Below are positions 13,301 through 28,300 of a stretch of DNA of 64,000 nucleotides, in pieces. The DNA is from Oegoconia quadripuncta (lineage: Eukaryota > Arthropoda > Insecta > Lepidoptera > Autostichidae). How positions within the stretch are numbered: the first letter of the stretch is position 1; each line of letters begins with the position of its first letter. Where the stretch lies: NCBI GenBank assembly GCA_949316235.1, contig OX438748.1:25484575-25548574 (forward strand). The letters are read 5' to 3'. The notes below the pieces were generated by a model, which ran no database searches, was not told the DNA's origin, and saw only the letters and a list, made by a program, of their open reading frames with translations. The position numbers were made by a program, and so were the translations under genes.

Positions 13301-16300
13301 TAAAAGTAACCGCTTTATAAAAGTTTCAGCGCATCTAAGAAATGATTATGGGAAGCACATGTAAACAGTTCTGTTCAAATTTTTTTTATTATGTGATTTA
13401 GCCCAGAAATTAAAAAATATTTCATATGAAACCTTGAAATAATATTCCATTTTCCAAATAAAAAATTTTGGATATAGCTTTGAAAATCGCAGGAATTGGT
13501 ACATATGATAAAAAAAACTCCAATTTCATAGGTAAAGACCCAATATTTACATAAACATCCATGACTATAAGAAATTTTCGTATTCATCACACAAACACTT
13601 GCTCCTAGAGGGATTCTACTACCCGCTACACAATTTTCATATCTAACAAATTGTTAAAATTTCAATAAGAATGTTCGTTCCAGAACAAAAGGTCCGCGTT
13701 CATCCAGTTTACGGCAAGCCCCTGTCTCCACCATCCGAGACCACATTACAGAGGAGAGACAGAGCGCTCCAGCGGACCTTTGACAGATACACCGAAGAGT
13801 TGACGCCTCTGCCTATCGATGAATATGCGTAAGTTGCATAATTTAGATACTTCACTGATAAACTTTTATATATAGTAACACGTTCATACCGCAAGACTGA
13901 TTTACTTTAGCTATTTCCACAGCTTGATGTCATATGGCATATTGTTGCAGGGAAACGCTGCTGGTATACATATCTTTTTTGTTCTGCAGAAGCGTGCTAT
14001 TCGTGCCATATATAAATGAGGACCTAGAGTGTCTCTTAGAGATAAGTTTAAGGAAATTAATATCTTAACAATGGTTCTCAATACATTTATGGGAATATGT
14101 TATATGCAAAAAAAATAACCTTATTCGCTAAAAATAGTGATAGGCACAATGTTAATACAAGGAATAAGAACCAGTTATCTGTTTATGTTAGCCGACTTTA
14201 CAAAGTTAGTAAATCCTTCATAAGGCAATGTAAAGTCCGTCCAGATTGACTTGTCTTATTTGGTAAACAAACCACACTCGTAACAAAAACACGACTTGCC
14301 GTATAAATCACGCCATGTACACTGTGTATAGATGTCTTGAATTATATAAGAAACACATGGAATGTGAATTTCAACGAAAACTGCTGCGAATTATCCTTAA
14401 AAATACTTATTTTCGCTGAACATAGAAATTTCATAACCACATACTGCCACAGGATAAAAAAAACATTGACATTACTGACGTTCGGAAATCTATTTTGGTT
14501 GTGATTTTTAGGGATGGGAAAAGTAATGTAATGTGATGAGCGAAAGAACTGAATCAATGAACTGAATTGACATCATCTATTTGGAAAATATTAATTTTTA
14601 TAGGAATCCAAAACGTATTTAATTAGTTGTAAAGAAATTTTAGGCTCTCTTCACACTAGCGATTTCTTATTTTTGATTGATTTAATAAGCTTGTTAATAT
14701 TTTTTTTATTTCGGTTATATATTGTTCTATTTGTGGGGGAGGCCTATGTACAACAGTAGACTTCTGTGGGCTGAAATGACGATGATTAATCAAATTAAAT
14801 GATTAATTGAATTAGATGATCAAGTTCACTTCATTTTCGTACTCATTCACCATCATTGGTTCGGTGATACCCCAACCCTATAAATTGTCTCTGGTTGCTA
14901 GTACGCCATATTTGTTTACCAAATAGGACAAGTCAATCTGGACGGACTGTATACGCTATTATAATAAGGTTCCAGTAGACATTCAAAATTTGCCTTTAAA
15001 TAAATTTAAAGCAATCATAAAACAGAAATTATTAGCAAAAGGCTATTATAAAATCACTGACTATTTAAATGATAAGCAAGCATGGACATAGCTGTCTTAT
15101 TATTCATATAATTATCAAATCACACGAAAATAGATGTTATAATTTTACGATATTTAAAGAGTATTCAATCTTAGCGTGATAAACTGATAAAGCGATTTAC
15201 TGTTCGAGTGTACAAAGGCGAACTTGTCCCATTTCGGCCAGTACCGTACCGTAGTGTAGCCGAAAGGACAGGCGTATGTAGATGCATAATATGTACTCAA
15301 CATAATAATTCCAACTAATATTATAAATGCGAAAATTTGTGTGTGTGTTACCTCTTCACGACTAAACGGCCGGACGGATTTGAATGAAATTTGTTAAAAA
15401 AAATTGTTTGCTGAACCCATTTTAATGAAATGTTCCACGCGAACGAAATCGCGGGCAACAACAAGTTTTATAAATATCTATACGAAACTTAATTATTCCC
15501 TTTATAGAATGAATCACAACCATCTATTTGCTCCACACTGTACTTATTTTTGTATTTAGCAACTAAATATTTAATTTATCCCAATCCCAACTAATATTAT
15601 AAATGCGAAAGTTTGTATGTGTGTATGTCTGTATGTGTGTTACCTCTTCACGCCTATACCGCTGAACGGTTTTGGATGAAATTTGGTCGGTAGACAAATT
15701 TTTTTGCTGAACCGAATTTGGACGAAGTCGCGGGCTGAACGCTAGTTGTGTTATGTGTTTTTACCATTGTATTGTAATTATATTGATATTTTTCTTTTAT
15801 TATTTATTTATATTATTATTCATCTTTAAAATTATTGGTCGTGTACATTTGTTAATTGGTAGTTGTTTTAATAATTGTATGAATTATAATAATTGAATGA
15901 AATATGTACAGCTTATATATTTTTCATAAATTACAATCAAAAAAAATTAACAGTAACACTGTATTTTATAATATGCTCTAGTAATATTATGTGCACAAAA
16001 GCAATATTTAAAATATTGTTATGAGGCTGGCTATCTGGATGATAAGAATGCGTGGACATGAACCGCCCGGCAATATCCAGTATATTTTATTCTTATTTTT
16101 CTTTATTTTACAAATACAATTTGAAATAATTGTTAAATTTATGATTCGATAAATTTAACAATTATTTCAAATAGCATTTGTATTGACTTATTTAAAAAGA
16201 GCAACCCCTGAGTTTCTTGCTCGTTGTTCTCTGGGGTGACTGCCTAGTAATTGAGCGATAACTTTTTTTTTTTTTTTATGCATAACGGGTTGGTACTTGA

Positions 16301-19300
16301 CCTCAATCACACCTGATGTTAAGTGAAGATGAGGTCGAAGATGGAAGCGTACTGACCCGGAAACCCCAACACATTTGGGGGACTGGCTATCTTATCTCTG
16401 ACAACCGGAACACGACAATGCTATTAACATTGCTGCTTGGCGGCAGATTTAGATAAGATGGTGGTAGCTAGCCAGGCGGACATTTAAAATGCCCTACCAC
16501 CAACCAAACCGAGTACTTAAACATGTACCCCGCTGGGAATCGAACCCGCGACCTCCGAATCGTAAACTCAATGTTGTTTACATTGAGCCACGGAGGCGGT
16601 TACTGTATTTCATGCCGATTTCAAATGTTATTCTTATAACTTACGAAATAAAACATTTTTGATTTGACAAAGACATACATTTTACGTGTTATATTCAACC
16701 CCACTAAGACCCCGTTTCGGCTTAGCGTCCGGCCTCATATACCACAACAAGCATATCGCTAAAAATGTATGACCATGACCTAAACATTACCAAGTGCCTC
16801 TAACCTTCAACCGTCCAGTGCGTCCCAATTCCCGAACGCTATGCCCCCGTCCCACATTACCCGGCCCGTTGTCCCCGATCGGTCCCGTAACCTCAATACG
16901 CGACCTTGAGCTCGCGTCAGGGCGGGCGTGCCCTCAAATCGTGACCCCGCTCGACCTTGACATAGAACCTTAGCGATGGTTGCCGGGAGTTATTTTGTGA
17001 GTTGTTAATGTTTGAACTTGTGGCATAGTTTGAAGTAAATAACATAACGAAATTGTATCTATTGCTTTTATCATTTTATTAATAACAATTGTTATATTAC
17101 ATAATAATAATAAATAAATATTTCGGACACTTACACGAATCATCTAGTCCCAAACTAAGCAAAGCTTGTGCTATGGATACTAGATAACGGATAAACATAC
17201 ATAAATATATATATAAACATCCATGACTCGGGAATAAATGTTCGTATTCATCACATTTACCCCGCGCGGCATTCGAACCCGCAACCGTTAGTTTCGCTGA
17301 CAGGGTCACTATTCACTACACCAACCGGTCGTCGACATACATAAAAGTAACCCCAAAAGCCGCCAAATTCTTCCGTATGACAATAATTTATGGAGTAATT
17401 ATTTACTGCTCTTGAAACTGAGAAGAATGATGACTATGCAATATTGTGCGGTCATTAAGCTGGTCTAATGTTAGAGCCGGAATGTGGTCATATGAACTCT
17501 AATAAAACAATGCATCCCATATATCATTTCCGCTCATTTGATTTGTCTTTATAAGCAATCTGATTGGAGATCGTATCCAGGGTCTGATGTTGGAACCCGA
17601 AGGTAGGATAGGAGTTCAGTAACGGCATTAGAGTTTGGGCTTATGTTAGAATAATATGGGATGATCAGGGTCTCTCATGATGGGGCGTAAACTAAAGATA
17701 AAGATAAATTTATTAACATCAAACTTAAGAGTTCACATAAAAAGGAGAAATCTGAGTAGATTTCCACGCCCTACATTAGGTTAATCTGTGTTGTAGGTGC
17801 ATGGCTTCACCTCGGATTACATCAACATTAGAAATTGTTATTAACCTAGCTAATTTTCTATATTTACTTACAAAACTATAGATATTAAAGTATTAATGAA
17901 GTACATACTAACCATACTAATTACAGACCTATTGTGTGCCTCTATGACTAAATAGTAACAAATATAATCCAAACTACTAGTATTTAAAAAACATTTTTAA
18001 CCTATTTTAGTTTTGCGTTTATTACGGCCTTTATCCCAAACGCGGTGGTCAGAGATATCCCAAACGAAAGCGTTTGGGTGCTCCCAACATTAAAAGATTA
18101 ATGCTTGAAACAACATCCATGGTTCACTTTTCGAAGTATACAGAAATGAACACGTGTCAGGAGGTGAACCCGTCACCATTAAAATGTGCAAGTCTGTAGA
18201 TGTTTTTTTTTTGGTGGAAAGTCCCTTAGTCGCATTTTACGACACTCACGGGAAGAGACGGGTTGGTTCTATTCTATTTAAGTGCCGAAACCACATAGCA
18301 CTTTGTGATTTTATACCTATTTAAAATATGTCGATATTTTTTTACGAACATCCTGACTGCAGTCTTCATAAGTCTGAAAACAGAGTCCCTTAGTCGCGTT
18401 TTACGACAGGCACGGGAAGAATTGGGATGGTTCTTTTCTTTTTACGTGTCGAAGCCACACAACACATACTAATTACTAATTATGTATTTTTTTTATACCG
18501 GATGAGTTTTTTTACCGTAAGGAAAAAATAAGCCATATTAGGTAAGTCAAAAAGAAGTTATTGGCATAGGTAGGTCCAAGTTTTCTTTACTTATTTAATT
18601 TAATTATGTAGTTATGTAGAATAGACTACAAACGCGATTGTCAAATTGCATAATTAACGCTTTATTCGATGAGGTTTGAGAAATAAAAATTAAACTACCT
18701 ATGCCAATACCTTCTATTTCACTTACCTAATATGCCCTATTTTTTTCCTTACGGTAAAAAAACTCACCACTATATTTCACCCATATGTTCATCAATTGTT
18801 AACCTATTTTCAAGATTGTTTTTTATTTAATCTTACCAGGGTGGTTTGATGATGCACTCTGGAGATAGACAGAGAGTGCAACCTTATTAAAGTCGGGTTG
18901 TTTTGCTAATTATTGTAGCGTTTCAATTGTGTTAATAGCATTGTTGTGTTCCGGTTGTCAGAAGGTAAGATAGCCAGTGTGTTGGGGTTTCCGGGCTAGT
19001 ACGCTTCCACCTTCGACCTCATCTTCGCTTAACATCAGGTGTGATTGAGGTCAAGTGCCAACCCGTTGTGCATTCATTTTTTTTTTTTTTTTTTAATTAT
19101 TTATGTCAGTATGGAACACAAAATCTTTACATTGTTGCATAATACGAATTAAGTTATCACAATAAATCATGTACGTATATGGGCCATAATCCACCACACT
19201 GCAGTGACTATAATTCAAAACAACCGGGACCGACTATTTAACGTACCCTCCGAATCACGGAAACACTCCTAAGAAAATTCCACTAGTGGTCACCCATCCA

Positions 19301-22300
19301 AAGACTGACCGCACCAGACATTGCTTAACTGCGCTAATCTACTAATGCGACTGCGCCACTTACGAAGTGATAATCTTTATGGGATCCATGTCTCTCATTT
19401 TGGCAAAAGAGGGTAAATTTTTAGCCCATTTGACAGCCATGAACAGCAATCTGGCAGCGGTTTCTCCACCCCGAGAGGTCTGAAAAAGTCGTAAACAGTT
19501 TTACCATAGAGGAATAACACTACCCGAATAGAGGGTCAGCCCCTAACAAAGTAAAAATAGTTCAGAAATAATTTCAATAGATGGCAACGTGTATGCCGTT
19601 TTAGAAGCAAAGTTCTTTTAAATAAATTTTTTAACTTTCCATTAACTTTACATAATAGTGTTAATACAATTTACAACTATGGATGTTTTTTACATCGTTT
19701 ACACATAATAACGTAATTAATTTCGGCAATAATTTTATTGTAATTCAAAAGTGATATTTTTCGTGTAAACGCCATCTAGTTTAAATAAGTACATGTAACA
19801 ATTTTAGTTGCAAGGTGTACGAGTAGATGGCGCTATCAAATGACACCTTTGAATATAGATATACGTTGATTAGGATGTTTGTGCACTAAACAATTCTTCT
19901 TTTTTTCCATTTAATTTCTTGTATCGATTTAAACCTTTCGTGACCAACTCATGACTATTTAGTTCTGTAGTGTTGTATTACAAGCAACAATGGTGTCGAT
20001 TCGGATGTACACCAACGAAACTAAAACCAGTTTTAGAGTGGTGCCGTCGCATCGTACTGTTCCAGGGAGAAAGAGACAGTACTACTTTAAAACTAGTTTT
20101 AGTTTAGTCGGTGTATATCCGAATCGACACCAATGAGTGGTTTATTCTACCTCGAATTAAATAATCTCTCAAACTTTCGGAACGAAATGAATTGAATCAA
20201 CTCAAACCCACCTTCGTGCAAATAGAGATAAGATGACCCTATCAGTTTGAGCTTCACTATGTTGAAAGGTGAATCGGAGGCATCAAGAGAGTACATTACA
20301 TCTTCCTGCTGCCTTTTTAGAGAAAATATTCAGGTCATCTGACATGAGTAAAGGACAAGAGTGACTAAACAATGCATATAGTGAACCAATATTGTTACTA
20401 AATGTTAAAAGAAATAATTTGGTCATAATCATAATATTTTATTTCACTAAACCTGTAGCGACTTGGAGAACGAAAAAGTTCTTCTTATCACCGTGTATAA
20501 TATACGTGCAGTTATGGAATTCAAACTTGTAATCTGGGGGCACAGCAGTGCCCCCGCCAAGTTGAGCGAAAAGGGCACGGCCGTACTATCCTTTTCTCGA
20601 AGCCACTCAGGGCTCTTTTGACCCCTCTGTAACTTCCTTTTGGGTAAAGCTAGAGGCCTGAATTTTCAATGGTGAAAAGTAGATACTGCAACAAGCTACA
20701 ACCTTAAACTACATGCCATTCCTACGTCTAGTTTACGAGCTATAGCCAATTGAAGTTAAGCAATTTTGTAAGTGGCACACTCACCGATCATCAAAAAGAT
20801 CCAGTACTTCCACTATACCTAGAGAGCTGAAATTTCGCACAGAGGTAGGGTTTAGTACCCATATTAAGGGAAAACTTCAAAACTAGGATCGTTGAAGACC
20901 TGGAGTACCCGATGGCTCAGCATGAGAGATGTGCTGCCTTTGCAGAAAATACACAAATCACCATGATGAGTTTTAGTTGTTGATTACATCAATGCACTTT
21001 TGTGGAACTATTGAGCTGATCTGATGATGGAGCCGGAAGGTGGCCATAAGAACTCTGTAATAAAACAATGCAAACCCATCGAGTTTAGGCTTGTTCGACG
21101 CGACTTGAGAAGTACTCTGGTTCTATATAGTTTATACTTTGTTCTTCTAATGTGGTGATACAGTGTGTGTGGCGACACTTATATATAAACAAACAAATAA
21201 ACACTGAGCAATAAAGTGTACGACACGTGTGCGCAACAATATTACAATAACATAAGCTGGGAGTACCTACACGTGGTGAAGGCGGTAACAGTTTATTAAC
21301 TGGCTAAAACTCCCATATAATGTCAATAAATGCCTTCGGGCTTATGTTCTTATTGTTGTCTTATTGAATAGTATCTAGCACGGTAGCCGACCCGGTAATG
21401 CAGGGGAGCAGCCATCATCAAATTCAAGTGTACTTTTTCATCATTTGATAGTGTATAGCGTTATTTCTGTAGTCTTTGTGTAACTACTAGCACTGTAAAA
21501 ATGAATACTTCAATAGAACCAGAAATATTGTACATAAATGACCATCCTAAAAGAGATAGGGAATGGGCTTTAAGAAAATCCGTACCTACCTGACGTCCAA
21601 GAAATACGACTAGAAAAAAAAAGAGGAGGACTACCTACAACAAGAAATGAGATCCCATCAAAAACATAAAATGTACAAAAATGCCAAGTCTGACATCGCA
21701 ATACTTCTGCCGAAAAAAGTTATGAGATCTCACGTCAAGGCAAGTCAGTTATTTTAATAAGCATGTCACTGTAGATGTGGCTAACGTAAATAATTAGGAA
21801 TCAAATTACGATAAAGTTGCGAATTAAGTGCTTCCATGCTTACTAAAATAACTGACTTGCCTTGACGTGAGATCTCATAACTTTTTTCGGCAGAATTATT
21901 GCGATGTGAGACTTGGCATTTTTGTACATTTTATGTTTTTGATGGGATAAATATGACCATTCTTGTTATCAATGGTGCAGACACAGAGTACGTTTTCCAA
22001 CCACCGAAAGAGCTCATATACTCACAGTGTCACGTAGTTGCTCTGGCAACGTGAAAAATAACGGCACTGTCAATTTTATCTCTGTACAATAAATGATCGG
22101 TATTTTAGGCTTGTCTTAAATTGTGTTTCTTTACTGGATTTCTGACATCTGGCAACCGTAAAAATGGAAATTTGGAAACGCAAACGTACCCAGTACAGGA
22201 GAGAGTTCACCAGTCTCGTCGATAAAACAGAAAATGCCATTTTCGTTCGAGCGTTTCTGTGCTTCATACCTACCATAGAATGTACCTAGTATTTTATGTT

Positions 22301-25300
22301 TTTAAGTAGAATATTTTGTCTATTGATCTATGTATGTACCTATGTGTATGTAAATATATGAAATGTATTCACGTAGTTTGTATCTGCATCCCTATTTAAT
22401 ACCGCACAACCCACCTATTTCAAATGTACTGTCCTTATACACAAAGGTTGCCTGGAAGAGATCGCTTTTAGTAATAAGGTCGTCAAATTGTACATTCTAT
22501 TCTTACCACTTTTCTGAAACTTATGGCGTAGAGGCGCCAATAAGGGTTTCGACTCTAAATGAAAATCTCAGGGCACTGTTCATAAGTTTATTGGGCAAAA
22601 CGTTAGAGAATGGGCACGTAAGCCAGTTATTCTTTAGTTTAGAGGTAGGTAATCCGCGAGCTCGTAGTGCGAGTGTAGTGTGATACGAGCGTGCAGCGTG
22701 CGTAGGTGTTCGGCGCGGACTCCCTGTGAGCGGGCGAGAAGGCCGGCTATTGGAAATGAGGTGCGAGGTCGCGGGGAAGGGTATGGCGCGATGCCAGCGT
22801 ATACGCACTAGATCACGCCACACTCACACTAGCATATCGCGCTGGTATGCAACCGCGAGAGGCCCGCTTCGGTAGGACTCGGACAGGCTCGTTTTGCCTG
22901 GTGTTCCGGTTTGCTATAAACTGTATTTTCTTATCTGTTGTGCAATAAAGTGTATTTGTATTGTATTGTATTGTATTGTATTGTATTGTATTGTATTGTA
23001 TTGTATTGTATTGTATTGTATTGTATTATATTGTATTGTACCTACCTACGATAATTTAGTCCTTTTCGATTAACAAAGTTAAGCAAAGTCCACAGATTGT
23101 TGAGTTATTGCCATTTTCATGCTGTGCCTGAACATTAACCAGCAAAAAATTAGTGTCAATGATTTACAACTTTCTCAATTGTAAAATTTGACAACAGGGA
23201 AACTTAACAGTTTATAGCACACTCGATTAATTATACAAATAAAAAATAATAACGTACCTACTAGATACCATAATCGAAAAAATACTGACTAGGTAATTCT
23301 TTTATTTATTCCAGTTTTTTATCGATTGACTGGTTATTCTTAATATCTACATTGCTGCTACATTAAATAACTTGCAATTAGGTACCTACATACAAAGTAG
23401 ATTGACTGAATTAGCATACATTATACAAAGTTTACAATAAATACTTATCCCTACTAAATGCGGTCCGCTTGTTGCACCCGCGCACCCTGACGACAGGCCC
23501 CGATCCCTTTGATTGCGCCGACCGTCAAGGTCATGCGCCAGAGCCGAAAGAAACTAAATAATGTAGATACCTACTTACTGTCTGCGACAACTAGTCCGAG
23601 TGCGTTCGCTCGCACTTGATATTTTTTAGTACCTAATCTGAGGTGTTATGTTACGTGGTGTGTCATGCTCTCGGCTGAACCTTGTCGTTTTTGATTTTTT
23701 AACATAGAAATTAAATAAAACACGCATTCGCATCGTTTCAAAATTGATATAACAAATAAATCTTGTCCGACGGTACCCTTAAATTTAATGTTTACGAAAA
23801 AAAGATAATACTTTCTGATAGAGACTTCCAATATATCAGGAGTAAAATCACAGTATTAGACGGAAAATAACAATTAGGGTTCATTGGCAATTGCTTTCCA
23901 CAAAATTTCGACATTCGGACAAAGACGTTCGATGGGTTTGATGCCTGATTAAATCAAAAGTTTTGGAGATTTCTTTGTACCAACAAAATGTCGCTTTCGA
24001 TTAGCGCAGTTGTTTTGGATCATTGAAGTTAAGCAACGTCTATGGATTGTTGGGCACTATTGCCGTTTTCATGTCCCTTAATTCGGAAGATGTATTTTAA
24101 TAGTCGTTTTCAATTAGCAAAGTCGTGGTCGATTAGTGAAGTTAAGCAACATCCATGGCCGGTGGCCACTATTTCGATTCTCATCCGAGCGTTCCAGTGG
24201 ATTCACAGGATGTACGTACTTAGGTTACTTTGTCATTAATCGCACCGACCGATGAGTGACTGACCACTATTTCTATTTTCATGCGAGTGGTCTCCATAAT
24301 TCGGAGGTTGTACCGTTATTGGATGTAGCGACATCTATGCGGGCCTTCGGTCTATTATTGACAGAGAGATGGCGACATCTAGTTTCTCATATGTAACATA
24401 ACATAAGCAACGTGACTGGGGGTCGTGTTAGTTCCATTTCTTGCCACTGTCGCTGTACTCGGGCGACTTAGGACGGCAACAACTTTTATAGGGAGGTTGC
24501 CCAGACATGGTTTTACAAACTGAGTTCTCTACAGGATGAATTTAAATTCGTGTTATTCCCAGTAACTGGTGATACCACTCTTGATTACGAACAACTTACC
24601 CCAAGGAACCATAGTCGAATTCGATCAAAAAATTTTCGATTACCCATACAAAGTAAATCATTGGTGGAAAGGTGGTCCCATATAACTAAGCTGAAGATGA
24701 GATCATGCACTCCGAAGATTGAGAACGGATCTTTACTGAGTCGGTTGTTTTGTAAATTTTTGGCAATACAATTATTGACAATGCTGTACGTGTGGCCACA
24801 TTCTGGTTATCAACAATTTGAATTTTTTGCCATCGACTCGCTAAGAAGAACATTACTTATACCTTGCAATGATATAACATGACATAACCTATCGAAAGTT
24901 AAGCAGCGGTCCGATTTTCGCCAGCAGTTTCACTTGTACCGAATCTAGGGCACGATGCTTCTCCCAGCCGCTATTGGGGTCGCCTGCGCCGCTCTCTTGC
25001 GTTTCAGATTTCAACTTTCGACGTGCGCGCACCTTGGGTGGATCACGCGGAAAAGTCTAAAGTGGGTTTTGTGCTATGTGTTTTTATGGCTTCTTACACC
25101 TAACATGTTATTCTAACCAAATATGAGCGTGGCCTGTTTTGTTAGCAAAAAAAGCGAACAAGTTATCCGAGGCGGACGGAGAACATCTCCGCGTTCGCCT
25201 GCGGGACGAGGGTATTTTTCATTTCATCGTTGCTTGCGAAGGGCGGCTTGTTTGTTTAGATTGCTATATTAAGTAGAAGTTTGTTTCTGTTTAAAAGTCG

Positions 25301-28300
25301 CAGCAGACTGCAATGTTTTGCTAACGTGTTCAGCAAACACGTTTTGATAGTTTGTTTTGTTATTTCTTGGAGTACAATACCCGGCTTAACGGATTCACAA
25401 TCATATGAAAATTGTAGATCCTATATGAATAAGAAGAAGTAGCTCAATACAAGAAAGAATTAGTTTTTCATCAACATCCCTATCTCAGTATGCTTTATAT
25501 GGCCACCAGAACACAACATACTGAAAAATGTCTATTAAAATTTCACAAATGCGTTCTCCCATCTTCCTATTTACTGACGATTCAAGGTTACATAGTTGAC
25601 AGCTACGTAATTTTACTACGTCATTCCAAATTCGAACGTAAGCAGCAAACGAAATCGAAAGTGCTCGAGATATCGAGAGTTCACTCTCTCTTTCACCGTT
25701 GCAAACGCTTCACCGACCTACGTCAACATGACGCAGCGTCAGTGACTGGTAGTGCGTCATGATGACGCTGATCACGTCAGCTGTCGCGGCGCACTTTCAC
25801 GTTCACTTTCAATAACGCTCGCGCTTGCTGTTTTCTTAGTTTCTTAACGCGTCAATAAATATAATTATTTCAGGAAATTTACATCAATTATCTAGTTCCA
25901 AACTAGGCAAAGTACTACTATGGATGTTTATTCATGACTCGGGAATATATCTTCGTGTTCACAAGTTGTTTGGTGTACTGGTTAGAGTAAATACAAATAA
26001 AAATAAACTTACTGTTCATATCAGTTGTTTACACAAAGTTACTAAGTTATTCAAGGGACAATGTATAGGCTTTTATAATTTTATTTTTTAGGATACCTCC
26101 CCTACATATAAGTGAGGTTAATTTTTTTTTTAATTTTTGTGCCCAGTCATGTGGGGGGGTGTCGTTGGATAGTTCGTTGAAATATATGACAGTTTATCGA
26201 TTCAGGGATCCGTTTGTGAAATAGTAAGCTTTAAAGTGGAATTGTTAAGAGTCAAGGTTTCATAGTATCATTATCATATCAACCCACAAGACATCCACTG
26301 CTGAACATAGGCCTCTCCCAAAGATGTCCAGAGCGACCGGTTTGGAGCAACCTGCATACAGCGACTTCCCATCCATCATCCGTCCACTTGTGAGAGGACG
26401 CCTTACTCTACGCTAGTCTGTGGGCTATTAGTTTTACCACTGCCATTTCAACTTACTAAATAATTCACAGCAAAGAAATAACATCCGCGCTAGAAAAATC
26501 CCGCGTAGTCGTGATAGTTGGAGCGGCCGGGTGCGGCAAGTCGACGCGTGCGCCGGCGGCCATCTTGCGGCAGTGCGGGGCGGCCACCGCGGCCGTAGTG
26601 TCGGAGCCGCGGCGTGTGGCCGCCATCGGGCTGGCTGAAAGGGTGGCCGATGAGATGGGGGAACGGGTGAGTCTTTATAACAAGTTAGTTAAATACGATA
26701 TTTTATGCTATTGCCCTTCAAAATTAATGTAACTTGCCGTTTTGTTAACCACTCAACCGTCCGTGGTTACACCTGTAACCAAAAAAAGACCAGTCTACTG
26801 TCCGCGGTTATAGCAGTAACCAAAGCGCGCTACCTTCATGCAATTCGAAACAATTGCTCCTATTATCTATAGTAAAATGCAGTGTGTAATAAATTATCTT
26901 ACGGCATATGTCCATAGAGGGTAGTATCCAGCTGTTCTCATAAACAAAAAAAAATGTTAAAGTTAGTTCGTTTGTTCAGTTATCTGTAGGGAACACTGTT
27001 CCAACTTTATGTCGTAAGTAATATAATTTTATGATATATTTCTGGGATTACGGTATAGTGGTGGTGGTCGGAGTTGCGAACCACTACACCAAACAGGTCG
27101 TATGGGAAAGGATTATGTTCAGCAGTGGTCCTGGTGATGATATGATGATGAATTATTTCAGGTGGGTGAATCGGTAGGTTATCAAGTTCGACTCCACGCG
27201 AAGCCGCCTCGGCCGCCCGGCGGGTCCATACTGTACTGCACCTCTGGTGTGCTCCTACGGAGGTTGCAGTCCAACCCAGGTAGATTCATATAGTAAGATA
27301 TCTGTTTGTTTTCTAATCGATTTGGTGGCGACCCGACGTAACTTCCAAGCCTTTAGGAAATTTTGCCACGATTACTATTGGCATTATTATTCATGGTAGC
27401 CTTTTGCTTCCTAAACATTAACACTCACTGCGTTGTGGCGCTGTCCGTCGTGTATCAAAACAGGGTGTCAAGCATAACTTGATCCCCTTCCCCATAGGTT
27501 AAGCCTTATTGCTGATTTTGAATTCATTTAGCTACACTCCCATTTGCCGAGGGGGGAGGGACTTCTTTCCTACTTCACACCTTTAACTCTTCTTTAATTA
27601 GTCTGGGGCCCAAGGTAGCAATAGAGACACGTAGGACACCGTCTACCTTCAGTAGGCGCCGTGCAGAGTACCACTGTTGATCCTGGCTTACAGGAGTTGC
27701 AGTGGGAGGAGTGTGGAGGCGGGTAATGTTTCTTACCGAGAATTTAGATAGATAAACGTTTATTTGTTTTTTCCAACCGCACACATACATTAAATAGTAT
27801 TTATAAGTAATAGTAGTTAGTAGTACAAAAGTAGTATTACATAATTTAGACCACAGTACAGTAATGAAAGCCAAATAATGGTAACTTAACCTAAGTATGT
27901 AGTAAGTGGGCACTTTTGCTAAGGAAGCACGCAAGTTTAAATGTAGACAGAATTTTACAAAACATGGCAATAAAAACAGAAAATATAAAAGTACAAACAG
28001 AAAATAGGTATAAATAGTATGTGTGTGATAATTAAATCAAATTTTCACCTTTGCCTCAAAATGACCCGTGTCGTTATCAGGGCTTGTTTATCGGTATATT
28101 TTTAAACCTAAATCAGCGTCAAGAACAAAGGATTATTTTATTTATAAAAAATTGATTCAAACCTTAAGAAAACCTCTTAAGGTTTGAATCAATTTTTTAG
28201 TGCTTTTCAATTCGCCCTTACCGGCGACGCCGTCTCTATCACTATATCATATAGACTTCAAACGACGCCGACGCATGCACTGTCTGTCTGGATTAAACCG

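Larger units (their letters stand above)
13829..26470. other. DHX30: Intron 7 of the helicase, 12.6 kb
   Basis: The largest intron. It is filled with a nested CR1 LINE, Helitron-like repeats, SINE-A, SINE-B and 5S-type SINE copies, several MITEs, a foldback element, a pentanucleotide satellite and 5S-like fragments. Stretches with nothing recognisable include about 21100-21500, 22000-22900 and 24950-25860, although several open frames of 90-110 codons occur there without any known domain. Confidence 0.85.

Noticed and set aside
22363..22823. Open frames of about 100 codons on both strands
   Set aside because: Overlapping, in a GC-richer patch next to a microsatellite, without recognisable domains.
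22952..23040. CRISPR-like array
   Set aside because: It is a simple pentanucleotide microsatellite without spacers.
24550..24882. 110-codon open frame on the plus strand
   Set aside because: No domain, no signal peptide, no splice context; it lies in repeat-rich intron DNA.
19078..24930. Functional 5S rRNA genes
   Set aside because: The matches are partial, diverged and, in the clearest case, fused to a SINE body.
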